Shown: positions 1-8,766 of the stretch, one piece after another | Layout of the letters: the number at the start of each line of letters is the position of its first letter | Position numbering within the stretch: the stretch's first letter is position 1 | From: Thiomicrorhabdus sp041583835 | Lineage (GTDB): Bacteria; Pseudomonadota; Gammaproteobacteria; Thiomicrospirales; Thiomicrospiraceae | Length of the DNA stretch: 64,000 nucleotides | Direction of reading: 5' to 3' | Assembly (NCBI RefSeq): GCF_041583835.1 | Contig: NZ_JBFHFC010000004.1 | Location: forward strand, 62,001 to 126,000 | The notes under the pieces: generated by a model | Told to the model about the DNA's origin: nothing | Databases searched by the model: none | The model's input: the letters and a program-made list of their open reading frames with translations, nothing else | Program-made: the position numbers and the translations under genes

Positions 1-95
1 CCGATTTCTCCTTCTTTTAAAGTAAGGTCAATGTGATTAAGCACTTGGTTTTCTTTGTGCGCACTGATGATTTGATGAACGGTAAGTTTAGACAT
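1..95 (-). CDS. fbpC: Iron ABC transporter ATP-binding protein (N-terminal fragment)
   Basis: This is the first 31 codons or so of a gene that runs off the left edge. The ATG lies at 95-93 and the protein begins MSKLTVHQIISAHKENQ, followed by VLNHIDLTLKEGEIG. That is the usual opening of an ABC ATPase, a beta strand followed by the run-up to the Walker A loop, which itself lies outside the window. The start overlaps the permease stop by 8 bases (ATGTCTAA), so it is translationally coupled as the third gene of the iron-import operon. The assignment rests on context plus this short N-terminus. Confidence 0.75.
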   Translation of the reverse strand, partial: MSKLTVHQIISAHKENQVLNHIDLTLKEGEI

Positions 96-1716
96 GACGT
101 TTTCCAATCGCTTTACTCAATAGAATGACGGGTACAAGCCCGGTCAGAACAATTAATAGGGCTGGCAGTCCGGCATCTGCCAATCGTTCGTCGGAAGCCA
201 TTTCATAGGCTCTGACGGAGAGGGTGTTGAAGTTGAACGGTCTTAAAATAAGGGTGGTCGGCAACTCTTTGAGTACTTCGACAAACACCAGTAGAAATGC
301 AACAAGCAAGCTGCGGTTGAGTAGCGGTAGATGGATTTTAACTAAAATGTTCCATCGGCTTGCTCCGAGTGTGCGTGCGGATTCGTCCATGGAGGGTTTG
401 ATTTGTTTCAGACCGGATTCGACCGTTTGTAACGAAATGGATAGAAAACGGAATATGTAGGCGAATACCAATGCGAATAGGGTACCGGAAAGCAATAGGC
501 CTGTTGAGACGTCGAAGGTGCTGCGCATCCAGGAATCGACGGTGTTGTCGAGCCAGGCAAAGGGGATCATGACGGCCACGGCAATGACAGTACCCGGGAT
601 GGCGTAGCCCAGTGTGACGATTCGTAGCGAAAGTCGAGTGACCGGTCGGTTTTGGACACGTTGAGCATAAGCAAGCATCAGTGCGATGGAGGCAGCAACG
701 AGTGCGGTTATCGCAGCCAGATGGAAACTGTTCCAGATGAGCGTCAGGAACTCGGCGTTGAAGCCGGTCTCCGCGGTTTGGATTGACCAGGCGAGCAGTT
801 GGGCTGCGGGAACAATAAAGCCTAAGCTGACGGGTATCAAACAGATTATGAATGCAAGGCGCCCTTTAAGGCCGCTAAGTATTGGCGTTGGTTGTGTGTC
901 ACTCTTGTTCCCTTGAGAAAAGTATTCGGCTTTTTTTCTGGACCAGAGTTCGATGGCGATCAGGATGGTAACAAAGACCAATAAAATCAAGGATAGTTGA
1001 GCGGTGGTCGTGGTGTCTCCAAATCCGGTCCAAGTACGATAGATTCCTGTTGTGAACGTAGGTACACCGAAGTATTGTACCGTACCGAAATCAGCCAGGG
1101 TTTCCATGAGTGCAAGCGTCAGTCCGGCTACGACGGCGGGGCGTGCCATAGGAAGGGCGACCTTGAAAAATCTTCTGTAAGGTCCGGCGCCTAAGGTGCG
1201 GCTGGCGTGAATGACCTGCTGGGTGTTTCCGGAGAAGGCGGTTCGAGCCAATAGGTATACGTAAGGATAGAGTACGAGCGACAGCATGACGATCGCGCCC
1301 GGCAGAGAGCGGATTTCGGGAAACCATAGGTTGACGGTTTGCGCGCTGAAAAGGGTTCGAAGGAAGCTTTGAACCGGGCCTTCGAATTCCAGCAGCCCTG
1401 TATAGGTATAGGCGATGATATAGGCGGGCATAGCCAAGGGCAAAAGGAGAGCCCAATGGAGAACCTTCTTTCCGAAAAAATCATATTGGCTGATTAGCCA
1501 TGCGGTGGATAAGCCCAGCGTTAAGGTTCCTATGCTCACTCCCAGCATCAGCCAGAGTGAGTTGATGATGTATTCAGGCAGTAAGTTATCGACCAGGTGA
1601 TGCCAGTTTTCGTTGCCCGGTTCGAATAAAAAACTGACCAGCACCCATAGAGGTGTCGTCAATAGCAGGGCCATGGCGATGGTGGCTATGACCCATTTGT
1701 TTTGAGGTGCTTTCAT
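88..1716 (-). CDS. fbpB: Ferric iron ABC transporter permease
   Basis: This is an inner-membrane permease of the FbpB/SfuB/AfuB type, a tandem duplication of the binding-protein-dependent permease fold with about twelve hydrophobic segments. Each half carries an EAA-type cytoplasmic loop that contacts the ATPase: ASRTLGAGPYRRFFKVALP in the first half and ESARTLGASRWNILVKIHLP in the second. I chose the ATG at 1716 (MKAPQNKW, about 542 aa). An upstream ATG at 1800 would overlap the preceding binding-protein gene by 62 bases and add a hydrophilic leader. The gene sits between the binding protein and the ATPase. Iron as substrate is inferred from the binding-protein family and the Fur-like site. 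Confidence 0.88.
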   Translation of the reverse strand: MKAPQNKWVIATIAMALLLTTPLWVLVSFLFEPGNENWHHLVDNLLPEYIINSLWLMLGVSIGTLTLGLSTAWLISQYDFFGKKVLHWALLLPLAMPAYIIAYTYTGLLEFEGPVQSFLRTLFSAQTVNLWFPEIRSLPGAIVMLSLVLYPYVYLLARTAFSGNTQQVIHASRTLGAGPYRRFFKVALPMARPAVVAGLTLALMETLADFGTVQYFGVPTFTTGIYRTWTGFGDTTTTAQLSLILLVFVTILIAIELWSRKKAEYFSQGNKSDTQPTPILSGLKGRLAFIICLIPVSLGFIVPAAQLLAWSIQTAETGFNAEFLTLIWNSFHLAAITALVAASIALMLAYAQRVQNRPVTRLSLRIVTLGYAIPGTVIAVAVMIPFAWLDNTVDSWMRSTFDVSTGLLLSGTLFALVFAYIFRFLSISLQTVESGLKQIKPSMDESARTLGASRWNILVKIHLPLLNRSLLVAFLLVFVEVLKELPTTLILRPFNFNTLSVRAYEMASDERLADAGLPALLIVLTGLVPVILLSKAIGKRHV

Positions 1717-1738
1717 CAAGTTGCCGTGTGCTCGGTTT

Positions 1739-2752
1739 TTATCGCCATCCGGCTCGATCCATGATGCGAACCGCTTCCGAATTATGTTTTCCGAGAGCAT
1801 TCAGGTTGAGCGCATCGCTGTGGAATTCTCCCCAGGATTTCAAAGTTTTGCTTAAAGGCGCTTCTTTGATGACCGGATATTCATTATTGACCTCCGCATA
1901 CCAGGTCTGCGCCTCGGTTGTCAGCAAGAAGCGAATGAGTTCAAGAGCGTTGTCTTTGTTTTTTGCCGCTTTGGTGATTGCGATGCCGCTGATGTTGATG
2001 TGAGCGCCACGGTCTTTCTGGTTTGGCCAGAATACCGCGACTTTTTCAGCCGCTTTGCGTTGCTCTTGGTCTTTTCCGTTTAGCATTTGAGCTAAGTAAT
2101 AGGTGTTAACTACCGCGATATCACACTGTCCAGCGGCAACCGCTTTGATTTGGTCGCGGTCCCCGCCCTTAGGTTTGCGTGCGAAGTTTTTAACCAGCCC
2201 TTCAGCCCAAGCTTCCGTTGCCTTTTCACCTTGATGGACAATCATGGATGCAACAAGCGATTGGTTGTAGATATTGTTCGACGAACGGATGCAAAGGCGC
2301 TTTTTCCATTTGGGCTCACTAAGCGCTTCATAAGTGCTGAGCTCGGAAGCCTGTACGCGATCTTTGGCGTAAACAATGATTCGGGAGCGGGTTGTGAGTC
2401 CGATCCAGTAATGTTCGGGATCCTGAAGGTTGGACGGCACAATTTGTTCGATGTCCGGGGTGATGGCAGCCTGAAGTACTCCGGCTGTTTTCGCCCGGTG
2501 CAGGCGGCCTGCATCTGTAGTGATCAAAACGTCCGCCGGTGTGTTTGCGCCTTCAGATTCAATGCGTTTTAAAAGAGCATCGGCCTTGCCTGTAATCAGA
2601 TTCACCTTGATGCCCGACTGTTTTTCGAAACGATCTAGAATGGATTTGATCAATTGTTCCTTACGAGCAGAGTAAACATTTACTTCTTCAGCGCTGGCGT
2701 TGACCGGCAGGCTGAATATGACTGTCATTAATCCGATCCATAAATGTTTCAT
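1739..2752 (-). CDS. fbpA: Fe(III) ABC transporter periplasmic binding protein
   Basis: This 337-aa periplasmic protein has a clear signal peptide (MKHLWIGLMTVIFSLPVNASA) and belongs to the FbpA/FutA ferric-binding family. The family start VNVYSARKEQLIKSILDRF is present, and the tandem tyrosine motif NTYYLAQ supplies the paired tyrosines that ligate iron in FbpA. It captures Fe3+ in the periplasm and hands it to the permease encoded 22 bases downstream. A strong ribosome binding site (AGGAGAGG) precedes the ATG. The Fur-box-like dyad just upstream implies repression when iron is sufficient. Confidence 0.9.
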   Translation of the reverse strand: MKHLWIGLMTVIFSLPVNASAEEVNVYSARKEQLIKSILDRFEKQSGIKVNLITGKADALLKRIESEGANTPADVLITTDAGRLHRAKTAGVLQAAITPDIEQIVPSNLQDPEHYWIGLTTRSRIIVYAKDRVQASELSTYEALSEPKWKKRLCIRSSNNIYNQSLVASMIVHQGEKATEAWAEGLVKNFARKPKGGDRDQIKAVAAGQCDIAVVNTYYLAQMLNGKDQEQRKAAEKVAVFWPNQKDRGAHINISGIAITKAAKNKDNALELIRFLLTTEAQTWYAEVNNEYPVIKEAPLSKTLKSWGEFHSDALNLNALGKHNSEAVRIMDRAGWR

Positions 2753-2790
2753 TGTCCTCTCCTTGCTTGATTGAAGTTTAGGGTGATATT

Positions 2791-2815
2791 GTAAATGATA
2801 ATAGTTATGATTTAC
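2791..2815. promoter_or_regulatory. Fur-box-like dyad upstream of the iron importer
   Basis: A 25-base imperfect palindrome with arms GTAAATGATAA and its near mirror TTATGATTTAC contains the ATGATAAT-type hexamers typical of Fur boxes. It lies about 40 bases upstream of the binding-protein gene, and the reverse strand holds AT-rich -10-like hexamers in and beside it. The position suits iron-dependent repression of the operon. This is a resemblance to the known consensus, not a scored match. Confidence 0.6.
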
Positions 2816-3185
2816 AGTGTTGATTATATTGATTAACGGAATGTGATGAACCTGTAAGCCTCAAAAGCCTGTATGGAAGTCATCTCTTTTCTGGCACACC
2901 ATCATTCCAGCCCAGTCAAATGCGGTTAGCCAAAACGGACAGTTTTTATATTTTCCCGATAAAGAATTTATCTGCTAAACGCATCCATTATTTTTGTTTA
3001 ATCCATTTTTTAGCGTGTCTTTAAATTAACGTTTAGACGGATTGTCTATTGGTTGTATTTCATGGCAGATTGCTTGTTTAGTGTGGAGGTGAACTTTATT
3101 TATGTTTTGTTTTTCACCTTTAAAACCAATAATTTAAATTAAAAAATGTTTGCATGTCGACTAAGTTATAAGTAGTATCATTTTT

Positions 3186-3262
3186 ACGCGGACGCCAATC
3201 ATCAACGAAGATGAACGGAAAGCCACAGGTGCAGAGATTTTGCATGGCTGGGTTGCAAGCTT
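3186..3262 (+). ncRNA. Probable cyclic-di-GMP-I (GEMM-I) riboswitch
   Basis: Upstream of the PEP-CTERM gene are blocks that resemble the GEMM-I aptamer: ACGCGGACGCC, a hairpin CATC-AACGAA-GATG, then GGAAAGCCACAGGTGCA, a stem GTGCA/TGCAT (3229-3233 with 3241-3245), and GGCTGGGTTGC. The AAAGCC and GGCTGGGTTGC blocks match the conserved core best. The outermost P1 stem is not convincing by eye, so the call is tentative. The element ends about 36 bases before the ATG and shows no terminator of its own, so control would more likely be at translation. PEP-CTERM genes are often found behind such riboswitches in other proteobacteria. Confidence 0.5.
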
Positions 3263-3297
3263 TCATTAAATTTATGATTTTTATTGAGGGTTTAAAA

Positions 3298-3765
3298 ATG
3301 AAAATGTTTAAGAAACTGTTGATATCAGTTTCAATTTTACTGTGTTCTTATTCGGTTCAGGCATCGACTCCTATTAATCTGGGACAAGCTTATTCATTTA
3401 ATGTGAATGGTGGTTTTTCTGATGATTATACTTTTACGGTCGGTTCCGATATTGGTGTAAGTGGTGTCGTTTGGGGCTATAAGTTGGATGGTTTGTCGTT
3501 TTCAGGAATTTCCGATTTCTCGATCACATTGTCTAATGGTTTATATGACATCATTACTGGATTCGGAAAAACTTACGATGCTTTCTTGACAGCCGGTGAC
3601 TATACGATGAATCTGTCTGGATATGCTGGTCCATTTGGTGGTCAGTATGGCTTTAACACTACGGTTTCTCCGGTTTCGGAGCCAGGTGTTTTAGCTTTAA
3701 TGTTAGCAGGTTTAGGTATTGTTGGATTTGCGGCTAAGCGCAGAATGCGTAATGCAAAGGCTTGA
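3298..3765 (+). CDS. PEP-CTERM exported protein, FxDxF type
   Basis: This 155-aa secreted protein has a Sec signal peptide (residues 1-22, KKLLISVSILLCSYSVQA) and a C-terminal exosortase sorting signal. That signal consists of VSEPG at 126-130, a hydrophobic segment (about 131-146) and a basic tail KRRMRNAKA. The first Pro of the canonical PEP is Ser here. FSDDYTFTV (40-48) is the FxDxY/F motif of the FxDxF PEP-CTERM family. The start was chosen at 3298 because TTGAGGG precedes it by a normal spacing. The longer reading frame from 3211 would begin inside the riboswitch-like RNA. It is the likely substrate of the XrtB exosortase encoded 6 kb downstream, with a surface or matrix role. Confidence 0.85.
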   Translation: MKMFKKLLISVSILLCSYSVQASTPINLGQAYSFNVNGGFSDDYTFTVGSDIGVSGVVWGYKLDGLSFSGISDFSITLSNGLYDIITGFGKTYDAFLTAGDYTMNLSGYAGPFGGQYGFNTTVSPVSEPGVLALMLAGLGIVGFAAKRRMRNAKA

Positions 3766-3818
3766 GATGATTTAACCTATATAAAAAATTAGTACGTTGA
3801 GAATTCAACGTTGGTTAG

Positions 3819-3855
3819 AACCCCGGTTTCCTTTTTGGAAACCGGGGTTTTTTTA
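3819..3855 (+). terminator. Rho-independent terminator of the PEP-CTERM gene
   Basis: A 13-bp perfect stem AACCCCGGTTTCC / GGAAACCGGGGTT around a TTTTT loop is followed by a run of seven T. It ends the PEP-CTERM transcript and isolates it from the exopolysaccharide operon. Confidence 0.93.
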
Positions 3856-4182
3856 TGTCTTTTTTAAGAGAACCAATCATAAAATATTCATATTAGTAAA
3901 AAAAAATTCATTTAATAGTTTTGGTTAAGTATTTTTTATGATAAAAATAGTATAACTTATATGGTTAGTGTCTTTGGCTAGTCGTAAGGGATTGAAAATA
4001 AGGTAAAAGTTCTGATTCATAGTAAAAGATCAAAAAAATTGATGACTTTTTATGAGGTGGGGAGTTTTTATAATAAGAGTGTAATAAAAACCATGTAGAT
4101 TGTAATACTTAAGTATTGATGTTGATGCTTGTTGATTAATCAGGAATGAATAAAAGCGGCCGACTCCTATAGGGGATATGTG
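3856..4182 (+). promoter_or_regulatory. AT-rich leader region of the exopolysaccharide operon
   Basis: About 325 bases without a gene. The stretch is very AT-rich. It holds a TATAAT at 4069-4074 that could serve as a -10 element about 110 bases before the first gene, but I see no good -35 at the right distance and no sigma-54 signature. A clear ribosome binding site AGGGGA lies at 4171-4176. No small reading frame or conserved RNA was recognised. Confidence 0.35.
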
Positions 4183-5580
4183 ATGCAACAAAAAGTGATT
4201 CGCTATGATGCCAAGTTGAATGCGATTTTTAGACTGTTTGACAGTCTGGTTGTGTTTACTCTGGTTTTGGTTATAGGTGATCTTTTTGATGATAACTGGG
4301 AAAACAAGTTATCGTGGAATGTCATTTTATTTATATTCATTTATAACTATTTTGCCGAATCCCAGCATGTATATCATTCCTGGCGAGGCGGCAGTTTATC
4401 TGAAGAAGTCTCAAGCATTGTAATTTCTTGGTACGCATCTATGGTTTTGGTGTGGCTACTTGGTCATTTCCTCATGGAGCGTCGGGCCGCGGAATCTTAC
4501 GCTTTTTGGTTAGCTCTGGGGATTGTTGTTCCGCTCGTGATTGTCAGTTTTCATATTGTTGTTCGATTGGCGATTGGTTTTTTTAGAAAAAGAGGGATGG
4601 ACGCACGTAGAGTTGCAGTTTTTGGTGCGACGGCCTTGGGTAAGAATTTTGTAGAAACCATCAGCGATATGCCTTTAAGCGGATTCCGTTTTGTCGGGTT
4701 CTATGACGACCGAAAGGTAGATGTAGAGAACCGAAGAGAGAAGTTAGAGCTTGTGGGAGGGGCGGAGCGCCTGATACAAGACTGCAAGGCAGGTAAGCTC
4801 GAACGTGTTTATATCACTTTAAGCCTTCAGGCTGAGAAAAGAACCAAAGCCATCATCAAAGAATTGGCCGATACGACCGTTTCTGTTTATTTTGTTCCCG
4901 ACATGTTTACGTTCGACTTGCTGCATTCAAAGATAGAAGATTACAAGGGCATACCGGCTATTAGTGTTTATGAATCCCCTTTTAGTGGCATGAATGCTTT
5001 CCTAAAGAGGCTTGAAGATATCGTTTTGGGTTCGATTATTTTGATATTGATCTCGATACCTATGCTGGTAATTGCGATTGCGATTAAGCGAACCTCACCC
5101 GGCCCCATTATTTTCAAGCAAAAACGTTATGGTAAGGAAGGTAAGGAAATTGAAGTCTGGAAGTTTCGTTCCATGACGGTCACTGAAAATGGGGATAAAG
5201 TCGTTCAGGCTAAAAAAAATGATTCCCGGATTACCCCTTTAGGAGCTTTTCTCCGTCGCACTTCATTGGATGAGTTACCGCAGTTTATCAATGTGGTTCA
5301 GGGGAGGATGTCGATTGTAGGTCCCCGTCCTCATGCCGTCGCTCATAACGAAGAGTATCGCAAACAGATAACCGGATATATGTTGCGCCATAAAATTAAG
5401 CCGGGTATTACGGGGCTAGCTCAGATAAATGGTTTCAGGGGAGAAACGGATACGTTGGATAAGATGGAACAACGTATCCACTTTGATTTGGTCTACATTA
5501 GAAAGTGGTCGGTACTTTTAGATCTGAAGATAATATTTTTAACTCTTTTCAAAGGGTTTACGGATAAAAATGCTTATTAA
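4183..5580 (+). CDS. Undecaprenyl-phosphate sugar phosphotransferase (EPS initiation)
   Basis: This polyprenol-phosphate hexose-1-phosphate transferase belongs to the WcaJ/exosortase-associated family, 465 aa. It transfers a sugar-1-phosphate from a UDP-sugar to undecaprenyl phosphate and so starts the repeat unit at the inner membrane. Four to five N-terminal membrane helices (to about residue 130) are followed by a nucleotide-binding-like domain (RRVAVFGATALGKNF) and a further membrane segment. The catalytic C-terminus has KFRSM, RRTSLDELPQFINV and MSIVGPRPH. AGGGGA precedes the ATG at 4183; a GTG one codon upstream is an alternative. It heads the epsD-epsI gene train. Confidence 0.9.
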   Translation: MQQKVIRYDAKLNAIFRLFDSLVVFTLVLVIGDLFDDNWENKLSWNVILFIFIYNYFAESQHVYHSWRGGSLSEEVSSIVISWYASMVLVWLLGHFLMERRAAESYAFWLALGIVVPLVIVSFHIVVRLAIGFFRKRGMDARRVAVFGATALGKNFVETISDMPLSGFRFVGFYDDRKVDVENRREKLELVGGAERLIQDCKAGKLERVYITLSLQAEKRTKAIIKELADTTVSVYFVPDMFTFDLLHSKIEDYKGIPAISVYESPFSGMNAFLKRLEDIVLGSIILILISIPMLVIAIAIKRTSPGPIIFKQKRYGKEGKEIEVWKFRSMTVTENGDKVVQAKKNDSRITPLGAFLRRTSLDELPQFINVVQGRMSIVGPRPHAVAHNEEYRKQITGYMLRHKIKPGITGLAQINGFRGETDTLDKMEQRIHFDLVYIRKWSVLLDLKIIFLTLFKGFTDKNAY

Positions 5581-5604
5581 AAAAGCTATGGGTGGCGGAG
5601 TTCG

Positions 5605-6477
5605 ATGGGGAAAGTAAAGTCTTATAGTGTGCGCAGTTTAATTTTAGGCGTATTTGTGCTGCTTCAGGCGTGTGGACAGGATGGTGCGGAAATCGCGCAA
5701 AAGACGCAGTTGGTTGCCGATGTAAATGGTAGCGAGATTACGGTTCATCAGCTTAACTTTGCTATGTCCAGAGAAAAAGGAAGCCTGAATGTCGATAATC
5801 AAAGCTTAGCGAATAAGGTTCTGGAAAGCTTAATTAACCAAGAATTGATTGTCAGTGAGGCTGAAGGCGCAGAAATTGAACACGATCCTTCTGTATTGAT
5901 GGCACTGGAATTTGGTAAGCGTCAGGTTTTGGTTGAAGCCTATATAGATAGGGCTTTACAGGCAGTGGCTCCACCAACGGACAAAGAGGTTGAGACTTAT
6001 TTTAAAGCGCATCCGAAAATTTTTAATGAACGTAAAGTTTTCGCCTATTCCGAATTGGTCGTTTCGGACGACGATGCCAAATTAGTTGATGACGCTTTAA
6101 AAGGGAAAAAATTAGAGGATTTGACTCTGGAAGAGTTGCGCGAGCTATTAAATGATCGAAATATCAAGTTCATTCAACTACATAAAATGACTGGTGCCGA
6201 ACAACTGACACCGGAAATGATTGAATTGTTTTTCTCGCCGACACTTCAGTTTGATGTGTTGTTCAAATCACCGGAAAACAATCATTTTTATCAAGTGCAT
6301 ACGGCGTTAGCTGAAAGCATTGAGCTAAAAAATGCAAAACCCATCATCAAGGGCTATTTGTATCAAGAAAAAAAGCGCCAGGCACTTGATTCTTTAGTGA
6401 AAAAATTACGTGAAAGGGCCGATATTTCATATTTCGGCGATTTCAATCAATTGAATCATGCAGAAAGCAAAATGTAG
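5605..6477 (+). CDS. epsD: EpsD-family peptidyl-prolyl isomerase-like lipoprotein
   Basis: This 290-aa lipoprotein has the lipobox LLQACG near residues 19-24, so it should be anchored in a membrane facing the periplasm. The following region (VADVNGSEITVHQLNFAM, then QELIVSEAEG) is the SurA/PpiD-type N-terminal chaperone domain. A weak parvulin-like segment follows. The protein is in the EpsD position of exosortase-linked exopolysaccharide operons, where an isomerase-like protein precedes the export protein EpsE. It probably assists folding of envelope components such as EpsE or EpsL. No direct catalytic evidence can be read from the sequence. The ribosome binding site is GGCGGAG. Confidence 0.85.
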   Translation: MGKVKSYSVRSLILGVFVLLQACGQDGAEIAQKTQLVADVNGSEITVHQLNFAMSREKGSLNVDNQSLANKVLESLINQELIVSEAEGAEIEHDPSVLMALEFGKRQVLVEAYIDRALQAVAPPTDKEVETYFKAHPKIFNERKVFAYSELVVSDDDAKLVDDALKGKKLEDLTLEELRELLNDRNIKFIQLHKMTGAEQLTPEMIELFFSPTLQFDVLFKSPENNHFYQVHTALAESIELKNAKPIIKGYLYQEKKRQALDSLVKKLRERADISYFGDFNQLNHAESKM

Positions 6478-6513
6478 TTTGTTAATACCATCAATAACAG
6501 TAAGGTCCCAGAT

Positions 6514-7326
6514 ATGAACGTTTATAAGTTAATTAGAATTTTGGCGATAACTTGTTTGTTGTTTCCCTTGAGTTTTACCGCAAATGCGGCACCCGGAGAA
6601 TCCGATTATAAACTCACTGTTGGCGATGTCATTAAGATCGATGTCTTTCAAAACCCCGACTTGGCCGTTGAAACAGCCATTTCGGATAACGGCAATATTT
6701 CTTACCCTTTGATCGGTCAGGTTAAGGCGAAAGGTTTGTCGTCGATCGAACTTGGTGAGCAAATTGCAAAAAGATTGCATGAAGGGCGTTTTGTCAATAA
6801 ACCGCACGTTTCTGTGGTGGTCCAAAAGAAAGTTGGAAACTTTGTGTCGGTTTTAGGGCAGGTCAATGCTCCGGGACGTTATGTTCTGGATTCGACTCAA
6901 TTGCGTTTGACGGATGTATTATCCATGGCCGGAGGTATAAATGCCGAAGGGGGGGATAAAGTTATTGTATCGGGCGTTAGAGATGGGAAGGCGTTTAAAG
7001 CATCGGTCGACATCACTCAGATTTTTATAGATAACGAAACAAGCTTGAATATTCAAATCCACAAGGGCGACACTTTGTACGTTCACAGAGCTGACGTATT
7101 TTATGTTTATGGTCAATCTCAGCAGCCCGGAGCCTATCGGTTGGAAAGAGGGATGACGGTTATGCAGGCCATTGCCAAAAGCGGCGGCATTACCTCTAAG
7201 GGGACATTAAGTGGCGTTCGCATTCAAACAAAAAATGCGTCAGGTCAATTAGTTGAGAAAGAGCCATCCTTGACGGCATCGGTAAAGCCGGATGACGTTA
7301 TCTATATTAAAGAAAGTATTTTTTAA
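6514..7326 (+). CDS. epsE: Polysaccharide export protein EpsE (Wza-like)
   Basis: This 270-aa exported protein has a signal peptide (about residues 1-26, ending TANAA) followed by the Poly_export domain (YKLTVGDVIKIDVFQNPDL). Two SLBB-type repeats follow: VSVLGQVNAPGRYVLD and FYVYGQSQQPGAYRLERGMTVMQAI. Wza-family proteins form the periplasm-to-outer-membrane polysaccharide channel. This one is shorter than Wza and lacks an obvious lipobox, as is usual for the EpsE subgroup, so the outer-membrane portion may come from the EpsL barrel. It stands between epsD and epsF in the expected order. Confidence 0.92.
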   Translation: MNVYKLIRILAITCLLFPLSFTANAAPGESDYKLTVGDVIKIDVFQNPDLAVETAISDNGNISYPLIGQVKAKGLSSIELGEQIAKRLHEGRFVNKPHVSVVVQKKVGNFVSVLGQVNAPGRYVLDSTQLRLTDVLSMAGGINAEGGDKVIVSGVRDGKAFKASVDITQIFIDNETSLNIQIHKGDTLYVHRADVFYVYGQSQQPGAYRLERGMTVMQAIAKSGGITSKGTLSGVRIQTKNASGQLVEKEPSLTASVKPDDVIYIKESIF

Positions 7327-7389
7327 GCAGGATTTAAATACGTTATTAGCCACAACTACAAGCAAGACAACCCAAAAAGGTGATGATTT

Positions 7390-8766
7390 ATGAGTATTCA
7401 ACAGTTTTTCTTAATTTTGTATGCAAGGTTAGGCATTATCCTCGGTGTCTTGGTTGTCACGGTGGTTCTGATCGGTGTTATTTCTTTGATGACGCCTAAG
7501 AAGTATGTTGCGACTTCCTCTCTAATGTTGGATTTCAAATCACCGGACCCCGTCACCGGGCAAATGGTACAGGGTGTGGCTGCCAATACATATATCAATA
7601 CCCAGGTAGACATACTGAAAAGTAAACGGACCGTCGAGAAAGTGATTGAAATGCTTGAGTTGGGTGAAGAGCCTAAGACGGTTCAAAACTGGCAGTTAGC
7701 CACGCAAGGAAAAATCGATTTTAAAGAGTGGTTGTCTACGAAAATTTCAAAAGGCTTAACGGTCATGACTTCCCGAGAAAGCAACATCATTAAAATTGAA
7801 TACACTGATACAGATCCTAATAAGGCGAAAGTGTTGGCAAACGCTTTCGCAAAAGCCTATTTGAATGTTTTTCTGGATTTAAAGGTTTCTCCCGCCCGTC
7901 AATATTCAAGTTTTTTTGAAGAGCAGATGTCCGATGCCCGTAAAAAACTTGAGGAAAATCAGAAAAAGATGAGCGAGTTTTTAAATAAAAACCGAATTAC
8001 CGCCGTCGATAATCGTTTGGATCTTGAAGTCGAAAAGTTGAATGACCTTTCCAGACAGTTAACGCAGGTTCAATCACTTGTAGCGGAAGGTAAAAGTAAA
8101 CGTCAGAGTGGCCGCACTGAAACGACGATTGAAATGATTCAAAGCCCTGTGATTAATGAGCTTAAAGTACAAATTGCTCGACTAGAGGGTAAATTAATTG
8201 AAAGCAACACGTCTTTGGGAAGCAATCACCCGCAAACCAGAGCTTTAGAAAGTGAGGTTAAAGCACTTCAATCAAAACTGGTTCAGGAGAAGGGCAATAT
8301 TATCTCTTCTATTGATACTTCTTACGAAGTGAATTTACGCCGCGAATCCCAACTAAAGAAAATGTTGGAAGAGCAAAAGCAGATCGTATTGGATTTAAAC
8401 CAGGTGCATGACCATGTCAGTTTATTAAAGCGTGACGTGGAATTTGCACAGAAGGCATATGATGTCGTCAGTCAGCGCGCTTTGCAAACGAGTTTGCAGA
8501 GTCAAGCGAGTTCAACAGAGGTTTCCATTCTTAATTTTGCGAGTCAACCGCTGTTGCCGGCCAAGCCGAATGTGGTACTGAATTTGTTTTTGGCGGCATT
8601 TCTAGGCACTATTTTGGGTGTTACTTTGGCAATTTTGACGGAACTGACTCGAAGAAGAATCCGTTCTGTAGACGATATCAGTGAAAATCTGGCTATTCCC
8701 GTTTTAGGAACGATCGGTTCTGCGACTGGGACAATGAAGGCGATCAAAAATGGAGCGGGTAGATAA
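7390..8766 (+). CDS. epsF: Chain-length determinant protein EpsF (Wzz/PCP-2a-like)
   Basis: This 458-aa inner-membrane copolymerase has an N-terminal helix (about residues 12-33) and a large periplasmic region. Extensive coiled coil runs through roughly residues 160-360. A C-terminal helix (VVLNLFLAAFLGTILGVTLA) precedes a short cytoplasmic tail. The layout matches the Wzc/GumC family, which sets polymer length and works with a tyrosine kinase. The kinase-like partner EpsG is encoded next and overlaps by one base (TAATG), so the two are translationally coupled. Proline-rich PSQPLLPAKP-like sequence before the last helix (SQPLLPAKPN) is also typical. Confidence 0.92.
   Translation: MSIQQFFLILYARLGIILGVLVVTVVLIGVISLMTPKKYVATSSLMLDFKSPDPVTGQMVQGVAANTYINTQVDILKSKRTVEKVIEMLELGEEPKTVQNWQLATQGKIDFKEWLSTKISKGLTVMTSRESNIIKIEYTDTDPNKAKVLANAFAKAYLNVFLDLKVSPARQYSSFFEEQMSDARKKLEENQKKMSEFLNKNRITAVDNRLDLEVEKLNDLSRQLTQVQSLVAEGKSKRQSGRTETTIEMIQSPVINELKVQIARLEGKLIESNTSLGSNHPQTRALESEVKALQSKLVQEKGNIISSIDTSYEVNLRRESQLKKMLEEQKQIVLDLNQVHDHVSLLKRDVEFAQKAYDVVSQRALQTSLQSQASSTEVSILNFASQPLLPAKPNVVLNLFLAAFLGTILGVTLAILTELTRRRIRSVDDISENLAIPVLGTIGSATGTMKAIKNGAGR

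Noticed and set aside
1717..1800. An upstream start of the iron permease at 1800
   Set aside because: It would overlap the binding-protein gene by 62 bases and add a hydrophilic leader not expected in the family.
3211..3297. A longer reading frame for the PEP-CTERM gene starting at 3211
   Set aside because: It begins inside the riboswitch-like RNA, lacks a ribosome binding site and puts the signal peptide 29 residues too late. The ATG at 3298 has TTGAGGG upstream.
3794..3811. Inverted repeat ACGTTGA-GAAT-TCAACGT just after the PEP-CTERM gene
   Set aside because: No T-run follows it and the true terminator lies next to it. It may be part of the 3' end structure, but nothing shows a function.
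4039..4074. A promoter with TTGATG and TATAAT in front of the exopolysaccharide operon
   Set aside because: The spacer is 24 bases, too long for sigma-70. Only the TATAAT is kept, as a weak -10 candidate.
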